From positions 9,824-36,444 of the forward strand of contig JAIPMN010019442.1 in the NCBI GenBank assembly GCA_020650975.1: DNA of 26,621 nucleotides. Reading direction: 5' to 3'. Below the pieces are notes generated by a model, which saw only the letters and a list, made by a program, of their open reading frames with translations, ran no database searches and was not told the DNA's origin. Each line of letters begins with the position of its first letter. The stretch's first letter is position 1. A program made the position numbers and the translations under genes. This stretch comes from Apostichopus californicus (taxonomy: Eukaryota > Echinodermata > Holothuroidea > Aspidochirotida > Stichopodidae). Shown here piece by piece: positions 1-8,616 of the stretch.

Positions 1-1
1 A

Positions 2-17
2 CCCCCCCCCCCCCCCC
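2..17. repeat. poly-C homopolymer tract at the window edge
   Basis: Sixteen consecutive C residues. Tracts this long are prone to length error in assembly, so the exact number should not be trusted. A similar run of eleven C lies at 677-687. Confidence 0.9.
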
Positions 18-1678
18 ATCCCACTATTTTTTTAAATTTTTAAATTCAAACAAATATTCTAGATTTGCCTCAGAATGCACAATTTTACTTTTAAATTGTT
101 AAAGGATTTCAAGGGTAGGACCCCATTTGCCTCTGCTAGCCCCATAGAGATTCACGACCCTGACTTATTAAGTCAGTTAAAATGTTGGTTTTCTTATCTA
201 TTAGACCTAACCTTCTATTTAGACCTACTTTATAAAGACCTAATTAATAGTTTATACATGCCTAAGGAACGTATCATTTAACTTCAAAGTTTACATTTGT
301 GTCTGTCTGATGATCCTCAGATTGGGCCAGCCTCAATGACCCCACAGCAGGACCCCTCCTCTATATAAGAATTCATTCGTATATGGACCTTCTATAGAGA
401 TGCAGCTCACTTCTAAATCAGTCGGGGGAATTTTTGAGTTTATTATTGTTTTTTTACACGATGATGCCTTAAAAGATACCCAAATGGACCTGAATATCAC
501 CAAAAATTAAACTTAAGTTTTCTCTTGGTGAAAGGGGGACATGGGGTGCTACATAAACATCAGCTCTAATGACCACACGGAAATCCCCCTTCTAAGTGTA
601 TAGCATCCGTCATTTGCCTGTGGCCCTTCCAAAGATGTTCCGCTCCTAGCCTTATTCAGTCAAGGGAAAATTGAATCCCCCCCCCCCGACCCACAACTTT
701 GCAATCTAATGTTTCCACAACAAGGTGTCAAATTATCATAATGGGCGTCGTTTATTGTAAACGTTATGGCGATTGCTCCGATCGAGGGTCTATCAAGCCC
801 AATGTCACTATACTTTACAGTTATTTCATGCGATATACTACTTCTGGTGAACGTACAGCACTGAAAAGTGGCAAGCTTTCGTAGTGACGTAACCATGGGG
901 CTTTTTGATCGCTAGTCTGTTAACGCCACTGTACCTCAGGTATTACAATGGCATTTAATGTGTTGACATTAGAATGAAGCATTTATTATCTTAACATTGT
1001 ATTAAAAATACCGCATTAAAAGACCACAATTTGACATAATATTTTTCACAATAGCCTAACTCAAGCTATCGACCGTACACATTCGTACATATGATATGTA
1101 CGTACCCGTAATGACACCGTTGGCTAGTGTAGGCTACTTGACTGGCCCAGTTAAGTCTGACTGACTCGGAAAACGTGTATTCATTAATGTGTTGCATCAC
1201 CTCCTTTTTACAACATCCATTACCTCCAAAGTCTGAGAAGACGACAGTGACTTAGCTTACACTCACTCATATTCTTAAATTACATCCTCTGTCATTTTAG
1301 TAGGATCAGAGACACTCACTAGACTCACATGTGTATAGGCCCTGTACGTGCACTATGCGTACGTAAGTACTTACAGTTCGTACTTCGTGCGTGTAGCTGA
1401 CTGCGTAAAGTATATCTAAGTGACGTAACACACGCTCTGCCTACTATGCTTACTTGGACATATCGAAGTGGAAAAAAATGATCGACCCGGTACTTCCTGA
1501 AAACATGTGATGAATTATAATGCTGTTCCCTTTTTCCACTCCAACGTTATGATTGAAGTGTGAGCTTTTACTCTGAATATTTTCTTTCCTATTTTGCTTT
1601 GATCGATCTTGATACACAAAATGAGGACTTGTTTTTTAGTATACAAGTTAAATATAGCGATTGTTAAGTCATTCGTAA
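18..1678. other. noncoding stretch, no gene recognised
   Basis: AT-rich DNA with short open frames only. The longest plus-strand frame with an ATG (75-281) has no recognisable domain and no clear splice context. A perfect 19-bp palindrome sits at 1084-1102, and TACG-rich sequence follows around 1320-1440. I see no RNA gene or mobile element that I can support. Confidence 0.6.
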
Positions 1679-1698
1679 TTAGTTTAGTTTAGTTTAGT
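1679..1698. repeat. short (TTAGT)4 tandem repeat
   Basis: Four exact copies of the pentamer TTAGT followed by one imperfect copy (TGAGT). It lies just downstream, in LINE orientation, of the last recognisable coding remnant of the minus-strand LINE, so it could be part of its 3' tail or an independent microsatellite. Confidence 0.8.
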
Positions 1699-1764
1699 TG
1701 AGTAGAAAAAAAAAGGATCAGGAGGACGTTTTGGGAAAAAAACAAAACCGAAGACAAAAACAAT

Positions 1765-2335
1765 CCGACCCTATCACAATGCTTAAAGTGCTTGTCCATG
1801 GCACTTTTTTAAAACTCATTCACATTACTTGCAAGTACAACTTGCAAGCTAAAAAGTAATGCCGAATAATAATCCTACTTTATGACTTTTGAAGGTTAAG
1901 ACAATGACCTCTGGTACAACTACTATTACCAAACACGTAAAAGTCAGTAAAGGATACATTTTCAAAACCAAACACAATCTTGAAAACTTGAATGAAGTCA
2001 CTACGGAACCTCCTAAGCTCCATTATGGTGAAATTCAGCAGTTGTAACCGCCTATAATAAGGAACACCTTTTAAGGAACTAATCATCCTAGAAGCCCTCC
2101 TCTAGACCTTCTCGAGTATTTCCTTATCCTTAGCAAAATATGGGTTCCAAGCATGCACAACATACTCCAGGTGAGGCCTAACCAATTGCTTATAAAGCCT
2201 AACAACTATGTCTTCTTTCAGAAAACTGAAGTTCCTCTTGGTCATACCTAAAACCCTATTACCTCTTTTAGCAGCTTCAAAATAATGCCCAGAAGGTTGC
2301 AGAGATGAGATTTCCAAACCTGAGACCAGAAACAA
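1765..2335 (-). pseudogene. LINE ORF2 C-terminal region, broken
   Basis: Minus-strand frames carry the typical post-palm signature: AKRGNRVLGMTKR, then RLYKQLVRPHLEYVVHAWNP, then the stretch LQLLNFTIMELRRFRSDFIQ that follows it in LINE ORF2 proteins. A further remnant reading MDKHFKHCDRVG lies near 1765-1799, close to the usual C-terminus. At least two frame breaks separate these pieces: near 2090-2100, between the end of one open frame and the start of the next, and again below 1880. The segment between the GPLLF motif upstream and the AKRGN helix is shorter than in intact elements. Confidence 0.85.
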
Positions 2336-2369
2336 GCCTTATCCAAATTCATTTGAATTATAATATCAT

Positions 2370-3060
2370 TCATTTGAACAAAATATCACCGTCAATGTCA
2401 TTTATATAGGCAACAAACAGCAAGGGACCAACGTAGACCTTTGTAGAACCCAACTAGTAAGTTCCTGCCAAGAAGAAGCACAACCATTACCACCCTCTGT
2501 TCCTATTACCAAGCCAAATCTCAATCCAAGACGGTAGATTCCTAATGACAACCATACTCTCCCAGCCTAACAAAACGACGCTAGTAGGAAACTTGATCAA
2601 AATCCTTCTGGAAATCCAGAAACACAACATCAACTTCTGCCTATTTAGTGAGTTTGTCACATCTTCCATAAACCCAAGAATATTAGTGAGACAAGACCTT
2701 TTTGGCAAAGGTCATGTTAAGACTGTCTGAGCAAGAACTGACTACTGAAGTGACTGACCATAGACCTTTTAACAATAGACTCCACGACCTTACAAACAAC
2801 ACTATAGTGAGACTAACATACCTGTAACAACGGGATTAGACTTATCACTATTTCCCTCCAGTTCTGAGGAACATAACCTCCATACGTAAATTTAGTAAGA
2901 ACCAATGACAGTGGAACGCATAAATGGTGTGCAATAGTCTTCAACAAATACGGACGGATTGCATCAGGCCCAGGAGCTTTAGAAACATTTAGACAAAACA
3001 GCTCCTTTTAGACAACCTCATCTGAAAATAAGGACGGATCCAATTTATGACCATTACCCC
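2370..3060 (-). pseudogene. LINE reverse transcriptase domain, broken
   Basis: Three standard reverse transcriptase landmarks appear in order on the minus strand. First is SKAPGPDAIRPYLLK (about 2941-2990), then RSCLTNILGFMEDVTNSLNR (upper part of 2487-2708), then GPLLFVAYINDIDGDI (2370-2429), which ends at a TGA. The second and third are in different frames, and the usual VPQGSVLGP lead-in is garbled. The catalytic YADD box expected after the third landmark is missing, which points to an internal deletion. Upstream, around 3120-3250, a linker frame is interrupted by a TAG. Confidence 0.85.
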
Positions 3061-3585
3061 CCTCCCCCACCCCACTGTACATCTGAAATACTACTCATAT
3101 ATTCCCTGGTAAAAACTGACACAAACTAGTTGTTCAAAAGATCAGCAAGATCCTGACAATCACAAACTATACTATTTGTTTGTGGTTCCCTAAGAGCAAC
3201 AAGCTCATCTTTTACTTTCTGCTTTGACCTGACATAAGAAAAGAAGGCCTTTGGGGTATCATTTATGTTTACGGTAATGTTATTTTCGAAATTCAATTTT
3301 CCTTCAGATACTAAGCGTTCTATCTTCAGTTGATGAATTTGAACTCGGCCAAAAAAGATTCAGAATTAGTTCTAAACAACTTCCACATTCTACGTTTTTG
3401 CCTAATTGCACGTCTAACTTTCTTATTTCATCCAGGAAGGCATATTGCTTTTACGAAGACGATTCTTACAGGGAACATGATTTCCATAATGACCTTAAAG
3501 TTATAAGCTAAACTTGCAAACAACATCAGAAGCCAGTATATCATGATCACTAGTTCCTAGTTGTCCTAGTCCCGTCAGATCAACA

Positions 3586-3593
3586 ACATTATT
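3586..3593. repeat. left target-site duplication of the SINE (ACATTATT)
   Basis: ACATTATT directly precedes the SINE head and recurs at 3852-3859 directly after its tail. Eight base pairs, identical. Part of the right copy (ACAT) also fits the tail repeat, so the true duplication could be slightly shorter. Confidence 0.75.
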
Positions 3594-3603
3594 GCGGAGT
3601 GTA

Positions 3604-3614
3604 TAGCCTACTGG
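3604..3614 (+). promoter_or_regulatory. pol III A box of the SINE
   Basis: TAGCCTACTGG matches the tRNA-gene A-box pattern TRGCNNANYNGG. It lies 10 bp into the element, as expected for a tRNA head. Confidence 0.85.
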
Positions 3615-3647
3615 TTAACGTCGGCGTCTCCCAGTCATGAGATCCCC

Positions 3648-3658
3648 GGTTCGATTCC
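3648..3658 (+). promoter_or_regulatory. pol III B box of the SINE
   Basis: GGTTCGATTCC is a perfect B box (GGTTCGANTCC). Its spacing from the A box is that of an ordinary tRNA gene without an intron. The presence of a body and tail after it, and of flanking duplications, marks it as part of a SINE and not a working tRNA gene. Confidence 0.9.
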
Positions 3659-3822
3659 CGCCGACAGCAATGTGTGTCGTCTGGCAAGGGTGTTGTTCAA
3701 TAACAACTTCCCGACATGGACGTTAAATGGATGTGTGCCGAGAGATTGGCTTCAGTCAGCTTGTGAGTCTATAAGCCTCCATGGCTTTTTTCGCGAGTTC
3801 CTGCTTGCGGGAAGATCACATA

Positions 3823-3854
3823 TACATACATACATACATACATACATACATACA
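3823..3854 (+). repeat. (TACA)8 microsatellite, SINE tail
   Basis: Eight exact TACA units that form the 3' end of the SINE and run into the right-hand target duplication. Simple-repeat tails of this sort are usual for SINEs mobilised by LINEs that recognise a short 3' repeat. Confidence 0.88.
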
Positions 3855-3859
3855 TTATT
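3852..3859. repeat. right target-site duplication of the SINE (ACATTATT)
   Basis: Identical to 3586-3593. The sequence immediately after it resumes the LINE endonuclease frame. Confidence 0.75.
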
Positions 3860-4490
3860 TGTATCAGAACTCAAGACAAGATCCAGGATGTTATCCCCTC
3901 TAGTGAGGGAAGAAACATGCCGATGTAAAAAAGCAATATTGTCTATAAAGTTATATAACCCTTCCTATCACTAGAACCATATATCCACTTGATATCAGGA
4001 GTATTAAAGTCTCCATTACAACAACATCACCTTCAACAGCCTTTCTAATTGATTCAAACAGCAAGCCATCGTAATCTTATCCACTGTTAGGAGAACGGTA
4101 AACATCAACAATGGTTACAACACTACGGGACCTCTTGGAGTTGTCTGTGGACAACTCGCACCAGACAGAATTGACAAAAGAACCTTACAACTGATACATA
4201 CGAACACTTACAATGTCATCCCTAACACACAGTAAAACTCCCCCACCAAGTCCATTATGAGTATCCCTCCTGTCCTGACGATACACAGCATACCCTAGGT
4301 AAGAAACCTCAGCACATCCGTCGCAAACAAATCCCTTCTAAACTGGAAACAAGACAACATGTCTACAAATGTGAAGAAGTCAGAACACAGTATACTCAAG
4401 ACACCAATACAACTTACTAACTTATGTGACTGAACCTTGTTGTCAAATCTAGGCAATAGACTTCAGATGACAACTTTAGCACGAGTTGAA

Positions 4491-5329
4491 GCTAACTAGG
4501 CCTATACCAGCCGTAAATGCAAATTTTAGTCATATGTACGTGATTGATCAGTGATCGCCCATCATATGTCACATCACGTCATAAAATAAAGTGGTATTAA
4601 GAGAGATACGAAAAACAAATCTGTTTCATCATCTCAGTTTAAGTGATAGAATAAACTACACAATAGAGCAATTTCCAATACTTGCAATTTGCTGAATACC
4701 ACATTGTATTGTTGCACGTAATTATCTATTTTTGATGTGATGATGTTTAATTCACATTCAAATAGGCAAATAAATAAATGAAATTGTCTCTGCTTCACTA
4801 TTAGCCTATGTTATTTATTCAATCAATTCTTTCTTTTATTAAATAATTGTCATGACTTGGATGTTCTCTTGTAAACCATACTAGTAAAATGCTCTCAACA
4901 TGTATCATCACAGATATTCAAATAGCCACCTAAGGCAGCCGTACAGACATAATAAGTAGCGGGGAAAGCGGAAGTTCTCGTAAAGCATGCGACGATTTAT
5001 TGTTCTGAATATTACGACATTACAAAGTAACGATTAGTAACTTAACATTTTTAAGTTATATCTCTATTCAAACAAAGTCCACTGCTCGTACTTCAAAAGT
5101 ATCTTTCTAGACAGAACAGAATCAGCATCATCTTTGAAATGGGGAAAATAGTGAAGAATTGTTAAGTTACGTCATAAAGAAGTATCCGTACAAGTTTAAT
5201 CTTGTTTCAGATCATTTCAATGGGAGAATTAATCGGCATCCGTAGCTTAGTGAGTACACGTGACTGTACACGTCAATAGTACGTCGCTTCGTTAGAATTT
5301 CACTGATTGTTATATTTCATGCTAAGACC
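4491..5329. other. 5' flank of the Ig gene, no gene recognised
   Basis: AT-rich DNA without a long open frame. It should contain the promoter and any 5' noncoding exon of the Ig gene that starts at 5367, but I cannot point to a TATA box or initiator with confidence. Confidence 0.5.
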
Positions 5330-5365
5330 ATGATGTTTGGATCACACAATATTTCAGAAAAGTAA
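5330..5365 (+). CDS. upstream ORF directly before the Ig gene start
   Basis: ATGATGTTTGG... codes 11 residues (MMFGSHNISEK) and stops at TAA 5363-5365, one base before the ATG at 5367. It is in a different frame from the main ORF. If the transcript starts upstream of 5330, ribosomes would meet this uORF first and would have to leak past it or reinitiate, which usually lowers output. The transcript start is unknown, so its relevance is inferred. Confidence 0.35.
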   Translation: MMFGSHNISEK

Positions 5366-5366
5366 C

Positions 5367-5703
5367 ATGGACGCAACTATCTACGTATTTTTTCAAGTTT
5401 TCCTTGTCTTTAACATGGCCTATTCTGTAATTTCAGCTGGTGTATTTAATTACCGAAAAGCGGTTAATGGATCTGTTTTGTTTAATGTTTGTCACAATGA
5501 GACAGACCACAAAATTGATTGGAAATTTCAAGACAAATTTCTCACGTTTGATAGTCTACTAGTGCGTAATCCATTGAGCGAGAGTTTGCACTTGCTACAA
5601 AATAAGTCATTATACATTCAGCTAATCTCGTTGCCGAATATTGGAAAGTACGAATGCACCAAGAACCGGGAGACTTTGCTAACGTATTTCTTAGACGTGG
5701 AAG
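5367..5703 (+). CDS. Ig-domain receptor-like gene, first coding exon (signal peptide and first Ig domain)
   Basis: The ATG at 5367 is chosen because the residues after it form a clean signal peptide (MDATIYVFFQVFLVF, cleavage likely after SVISA near residue 24). The open frame extends upstream only to a TTG. Residues from about 25 to 112 form one Ig domain of variable-like type: Cys in FNVCHNE (B strand), the core Trp in DWKF (C strand), and the F-strand motif NIGKYEC. Asn-X-Ser/Thr sites (NGS, NET, NKS) suit an extracellular glycoprotein. The exon ends GAAG|GTTTGT in phase 1, the normal border phase for Ig domains. I do not recognise an exact orthologue. The likely role is cell-surface or secreted recognition. 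Confidence 0.82.
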
Positions 5704-6033
5704 GTTTGTAATAGTTTATAGTGTCACGTATGTTAGTAAGCTACCGCATTTATCATTCCAAATTCATTATTTTTTCAGTTGTTTTCGTTTGAGGCAGAAA
5801 GGGTGATATCGGTTGGGTTGGTTGGTTTAAGTGGCGATTTGTACACTTTTAATGGTGTACACTTTACATAACAGGTTAATTCACCCTCCGATCAAACAGA
5901 TATATAATATCGTCGAACGAGAAAAACATAATTTTAAATCCTCAAGCATTCCTAAGACCTAAACATTATTATATATACTTGTATTTCCTTGAAATATATT
6001 CTTTCTTTGAAAATCGTTTCTTGTAACCATCAG

Positions 6034-6363
6034 CTCCACCGACTTTATCTATGACTGTAGACGGGCATTCATACCATGAAAATGGAGATACGCTTTACAT
6101 ACCTTACAATAAAACCATACCTGTATCATGTTACGCTACTGGTGGCAGACCTGCAGTGAATCTATCGATTACTTTGGATAATGAAGAAATATCACCATCA
6201 GATAGCATCGCTACAACCAATGCAATTTTGAACGGCACCACTTTTGACACAAGGATAATGTTTGCACTGCTAACAGCCGAAGAAACAGGAAATCTTTCGT
6301 GTCATAGTAGCGGTTTAAGCTACTACTCAGAACAACGTTTGAAAGTGAGCTACTCAACGTATG
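6034..6363 (+). CDS. Ig-domain receptor-like gene, second coding exon (second Ig domain)
   Basis: Acceptor AACCATCAG|CTCC and donor TATG|GTAAGA define a 330-bp exon that enters and leaves in phase 1, so it is a symmetrical Ig module. Joining to the first exon gives DVE-A-PPTLSMTVDG with the frame kept. The domain has Cys in IPVSCYATGGRP (B strand) and NLSCHSS (F strand) but lacks the usual Asp-X-Gly-X-Tyr before the second Cys, which fits a C2-like fold. Sites NKT, NLS, NGT and NLS suggest heavy glycosylation. Together the two exons code about 222 residues. A membrane segment must come from a later exon, which I could not place with confidence. The intron between them (5704-6033) is about 330 bp. 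Confidence 0.82.
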
Positions 6364-6404
6364 GTAAGAAAATGCTATCAGTAATTTTTTTTTATACGTT
6401 ATAA
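6364..6404 (+). CDS. alternative read-through tail of the second Ig exon
   Basis: If the donor at 6364 is not used, the frame continues for 13 codons (ending KKMLSVIFFYTL) to a TAA at 6402-6404, followed within 20 bp by AATAAA. This would give a short hydrophobic C-terminus instead of the spliced product. Whether such a transcript exists is inference. Confidence 0.3.
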
Positions 6405-6423
6405 CTGTAAATGTACCAATTTT

Positions 6424-6429
6424 AATAAA
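6424..6429 (+). terminator. candidate intronic polyadenylation signal (AATAAA)
   Basis: AATAAA lies 20 bp past the read-through stop and about 60 bp inside the intron that follows the second Ig exon. The hexamer occurs by chance in AT-rich DNA, so only its position makes it worth marking. Confidence 0.35.
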
Positions 6430-7059
6430 ATAATTAGCAAATTAAAAACCGTTTTCTTCTATAATACGTTTGAGCTATTCTGTAGCAATAAGCCACATTG
6501 TTATAACATCGGTGGCTTGTTGATAGGGAGAGAAAATGAGGGAATTGGAATTTGTTTTAACCTAACTGCTAGTAAGGAAGCCTAAATTGGGATTTCGTGC
6601 TCTATGTTATTTCAGACATTTAGTGACCAATAAATTAAGAACAAATTCACATGTTGTGAAAAGACGACGGGACATTATATCGTAGTAATATGTTTTTAAT
6701 TAGGCGTATTTAAAATAGATTCAGTATTCTAATTGTTGCACAAAGACGTTGGTTGCTCATTGATGTTAAGAATCGTATTTCGACTAAAGAAATATTTTAC
6801 ATATCAGAACTTAAAGGAGTTGCGAAGTAAGGATAACAATGTGAAATTAAAAAAAAAAATACGAATGAGATTTGGAACTCTAAGTGATTAAAACAAAATT
6901 ACTAGTTTTTAGAGGTGTAAATGCGTTCAAAAGTACTATTTACCAGTAAAATCCACGTTAATAGTTCCGCTTTTACGTTAGAAAGTACACACTATGTCGT
7001 GTATCGGCTACTCTAAGTGCATCATGTCATTACGTTTAATTTTAAGTACTCCATTTTAG
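6430..7059. other. presumed intron, no feature recognised
   Basis: AT-rich sequence downstream of the second Ig exon. No long frame, no repeat family and no convincing exon was found. Confidence 0.45.
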
Positions 7060-7185
7060 AATATTCCCGTATCATGTTACCAGACAGTCGATGCATGTAC
7101 CAATTCCTCACTGAATGCAAATGTTCTACCAGCATATGAACATCTACTGGATGAAATCTACTGGAGGATATTAATTAAGTTATAA
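7060..7185 (+). pseudogene. possible relic of a further Ig exon
   Basis: After a plausible acceptor (TCCATTTTAG at 7050-7059) an open frame of 41 codons begins NIPVSCYQTVDAC. The IPVSCY hexapeptide is identical to the B-strand motif of the second Ig exon, and the DNA shares GTATCATGTTAC exactly. After this motif the similarity fades and no F-strand Cys motif appears before the stop at 7183-7185. The entry phase would be 0, which does not fit the phase-1 donor at 6364. It could be a decayed duplicate of the second Ig exon or a chance match. Confidence 0.35.
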
Positions 7186-7378
7186 CTTTTTGGTTGCTTG
7201 TTATACCTTTGGATGTCAAGACACATTACGTTCAACACGAATTGCCTAAGTTGTTTGCTATACATGGGATTGAGAAAGGGTCTTGCTTACCACTCATTTG
7301 ATGATATTTAACATAACACATTGTATAAGTCTTCAGTTATTGAAGCTGTTGATTGTTCTAAGCTTGTTTTTATTTCAG

Positions 7379-7444
7379 CAAAAATCATACAGTCGTTTGG
7401 ACACAGTTTATTCTCTCATTATTTTGGTCTTCATTATAACATAG
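7379..7444 (+). other. candidate membrane-segment exon
   Basis: A strong acceptor (TTGTTTTTATTTCAG) ends at 7378. Frame 1 after it codes QKSYSRLDTVYSLIILVFII and then stops at 7442-7444, which looks like a short membrane segment with almost no cytoplasmic tail. A phase-1 entry from the Ig exon would instead read a 35-residue frame without a clear membrane helix. The acceptor is credible, but the coding role is not established. Confidence 0.25.
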
Positions 7445-8364
7445 CTTTATTAACGTATTATGCATATAAATATATGAAATCAATTGTATAAAGTGCCACA
7501 CGAACTTTCAGGGGTAAGATTGAGAAGGGTGGTTTAGCTTCCTTCAAACCGAAAAGAGGGCTTTAATGATATTTCCTGTTTTAATTTAAGTTTTGCGGGG
7601 TACTCAACGGGGGAGGGGGGGGGGTGGGGCGATCGTTCTCATTGCTCCGACCTGGCCAAGTCCCTGCTGCTACGACTGATAACCGATCTCATGTTATTTA
7701 GATCTACGTTAACGATACTCCTTGTCTACTATTCTCAACTGCGTTTTTCTTACTCGAAGTAAACTTGGAATCAGTGGGCCCAACACTGCGTGGTGACAAG
7801 ACCTATATGTAAAATGATGATACTTTCTTTGGCTTACTTTGCGTTTCTACATACTGTATATAACTCAAATAGTACACGTGTGTTATGTTATGCTTACGTA
7901 TTGTATTTGCATTTTACCTCTTGAACACTTAGTGTCAGTGGCTAGTGAATTTCATGTTTACCTTTATCGACAATGATATTTATATATTTCTCTAAGGGAA
8001 TAGTCAGAAAGTCACATTCATATCGCTTTACATATATCCATCTACAACACAGATCTGCCGTATATCTGAAACCAATTCACTTTCCAACGCTTTACATATT
8101 TAAGAAGAAACGATGTAACAATTAAAACCAGGATGTGATCCTGTTTACTCAATTTCAACACTTTCACGTGTAACTTAGAATAAGGAAGTGTATTGCTCAT
8201 TGTGATCAGGGTATTCTACCTTTCTGCATTTTGTAGGGCGATAGCGAAATACGCATTATACATTCACTTTCGCTCACTGTCAATATTCTCCCAAAAAAAA
8301 TATTGTAAATGCTATTTGAAACCTTGTAATGTATATTTTTCGTCTGGTCATTTAACTTAAACTG
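7445..8364. other. no gene recognised; contains a G-rich tract
   Basis: AT-rich intron-like DNA. A G-run of about 20 bases with one A and one T break lies around 7609-7629. A 43-codon frame follows near 7630-7760 but resembles nothing I know. Confidence 0.45.
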
Positions 8365-8616
8365 TCATTTAACCCAAAACACTGCGTTTAAAGCTAAACA
8401 AAAAATCAATAACAGATTTCCAGAGAAAAGAGAACGTACAAATGGCACAAAAGCTCCAGGCTTGCTCCTCCGTCGCAGAACTGTTACTAGTGATGGCAGC
8501 ACGAGCATCAGAGTAACGTCCAGTGTCAACCACGGATACGGTCTGTTAAGCAAGATATAGGCATCTTCATCTACGTTCCGTGTATTCAGGCTCGAATTGA
8601 TAGCAGTGAAGTTCAA
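8365..8616 (-). pseudogene. possible GPCR-like membrane protein fragment
   Basis: An 83-codon minus-strand frame, entered at a TTG and not an ATG, codes two hydrophobic stretches. The first, YPWLTLDVTLMLVLPSLVTV, resembles the fifth helix of class A peptide receptors (Trp, Asp and Pro in the expected spacing) and is followed by basic residues. The second is LLLIFCLALNAVFWV. The sixth-helix signature F-X-X-C-W-X-P is absent, there is no start codon, and the frame ends right after the second helix. It could be a receptor pseudogene, one exon of a gene outside this model, or chance. No neighbour supports it. Confidence 0.25.

Larger units (their letters stand above)
3594..3851 (+). mobile_element. 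tRNA-derived SINE nested in a LINE
   Basis: A 258-bp element that begins with a tRNA-like head of about 75 bp carrying both internal RNA polymerase III promoter boxes. It continues with a tRNA-unrelated body that includes GGACGTTAAATGG, and ends in a tetranucleotide tail made of TACA units. It is flanked by ACATTATT on both sides and sits inside the endonuclease coding remnant of an older minus-strand LINE. I do not assign the body to a named SINE superfamily. Translated frames through it are accidental. Confidence 0.88.
1765..4490 (-). mobile_element. decayed CR1/Jockey-type LINE, interrupted by a SINE
   Basis: Read on the minus strand, the order is apurinic-endonuclease-like domain (about 3540-4490), linker, reverse transcriptase domain (about 2370-3060) and the C-terminal region (about 1765-2335). 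This is the second ORF of a CR1/Jockey-group non-LTR retrotransposon. The reading frame changes many times and contains stops, and the YADD segment of the polymerase is not visible, so the copy is dead. A tRNA-SINE at 3594-3851 splits the endonuclease part. No 5' ORF1 was recognised. Both ends are estimates based on where coding similarity fades. Family assignment is by motif memory only. Confidence 0.88.
3535..4490 (-). pseudogene. LINE endonuclease domain, split by SINE insertion
   Basis: Minus-strand reading shows GYAVYRQDR (about 4269-4295) followed by GLGGGVLLCVRDD, both typical of APE-type LINE endonucleases. A damaged VVTIVDVYRSPNSG with a stop directly after it comes next, and then, beyond the SINE, LGQLGTSDHDIL (about 3537-3565), the catalytic SDH motif. 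Taking out the SINE and one copy of its 8-bp flanking duplication rejoins the two halves in frame at the residues NN and VVDL, so this stretch was still collinear when the SINE arrived. Stops and frame changes elsewhere show the copy is inactive. Confidence 0.85.

Noticed and set aside
75..281. 68-codon plus-strand ORF with ATG
   Set aside because: No domain, AT-rich composition, no splice or promoter context. Frames of this length are common by chance in this window.
3594..3670. A real tRNA gene
   Set aside because: The A and B boxes are good, but the sequence continues into a SINE body with a microsatellite tail and target duplications, so it is a tRNA-derived retroelement.
3672..3974. 100-codon plus-strand ORF
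   Set aside because: It crosses the SINE body, its TACA tail and antisense LINE sequence. It is accidental.
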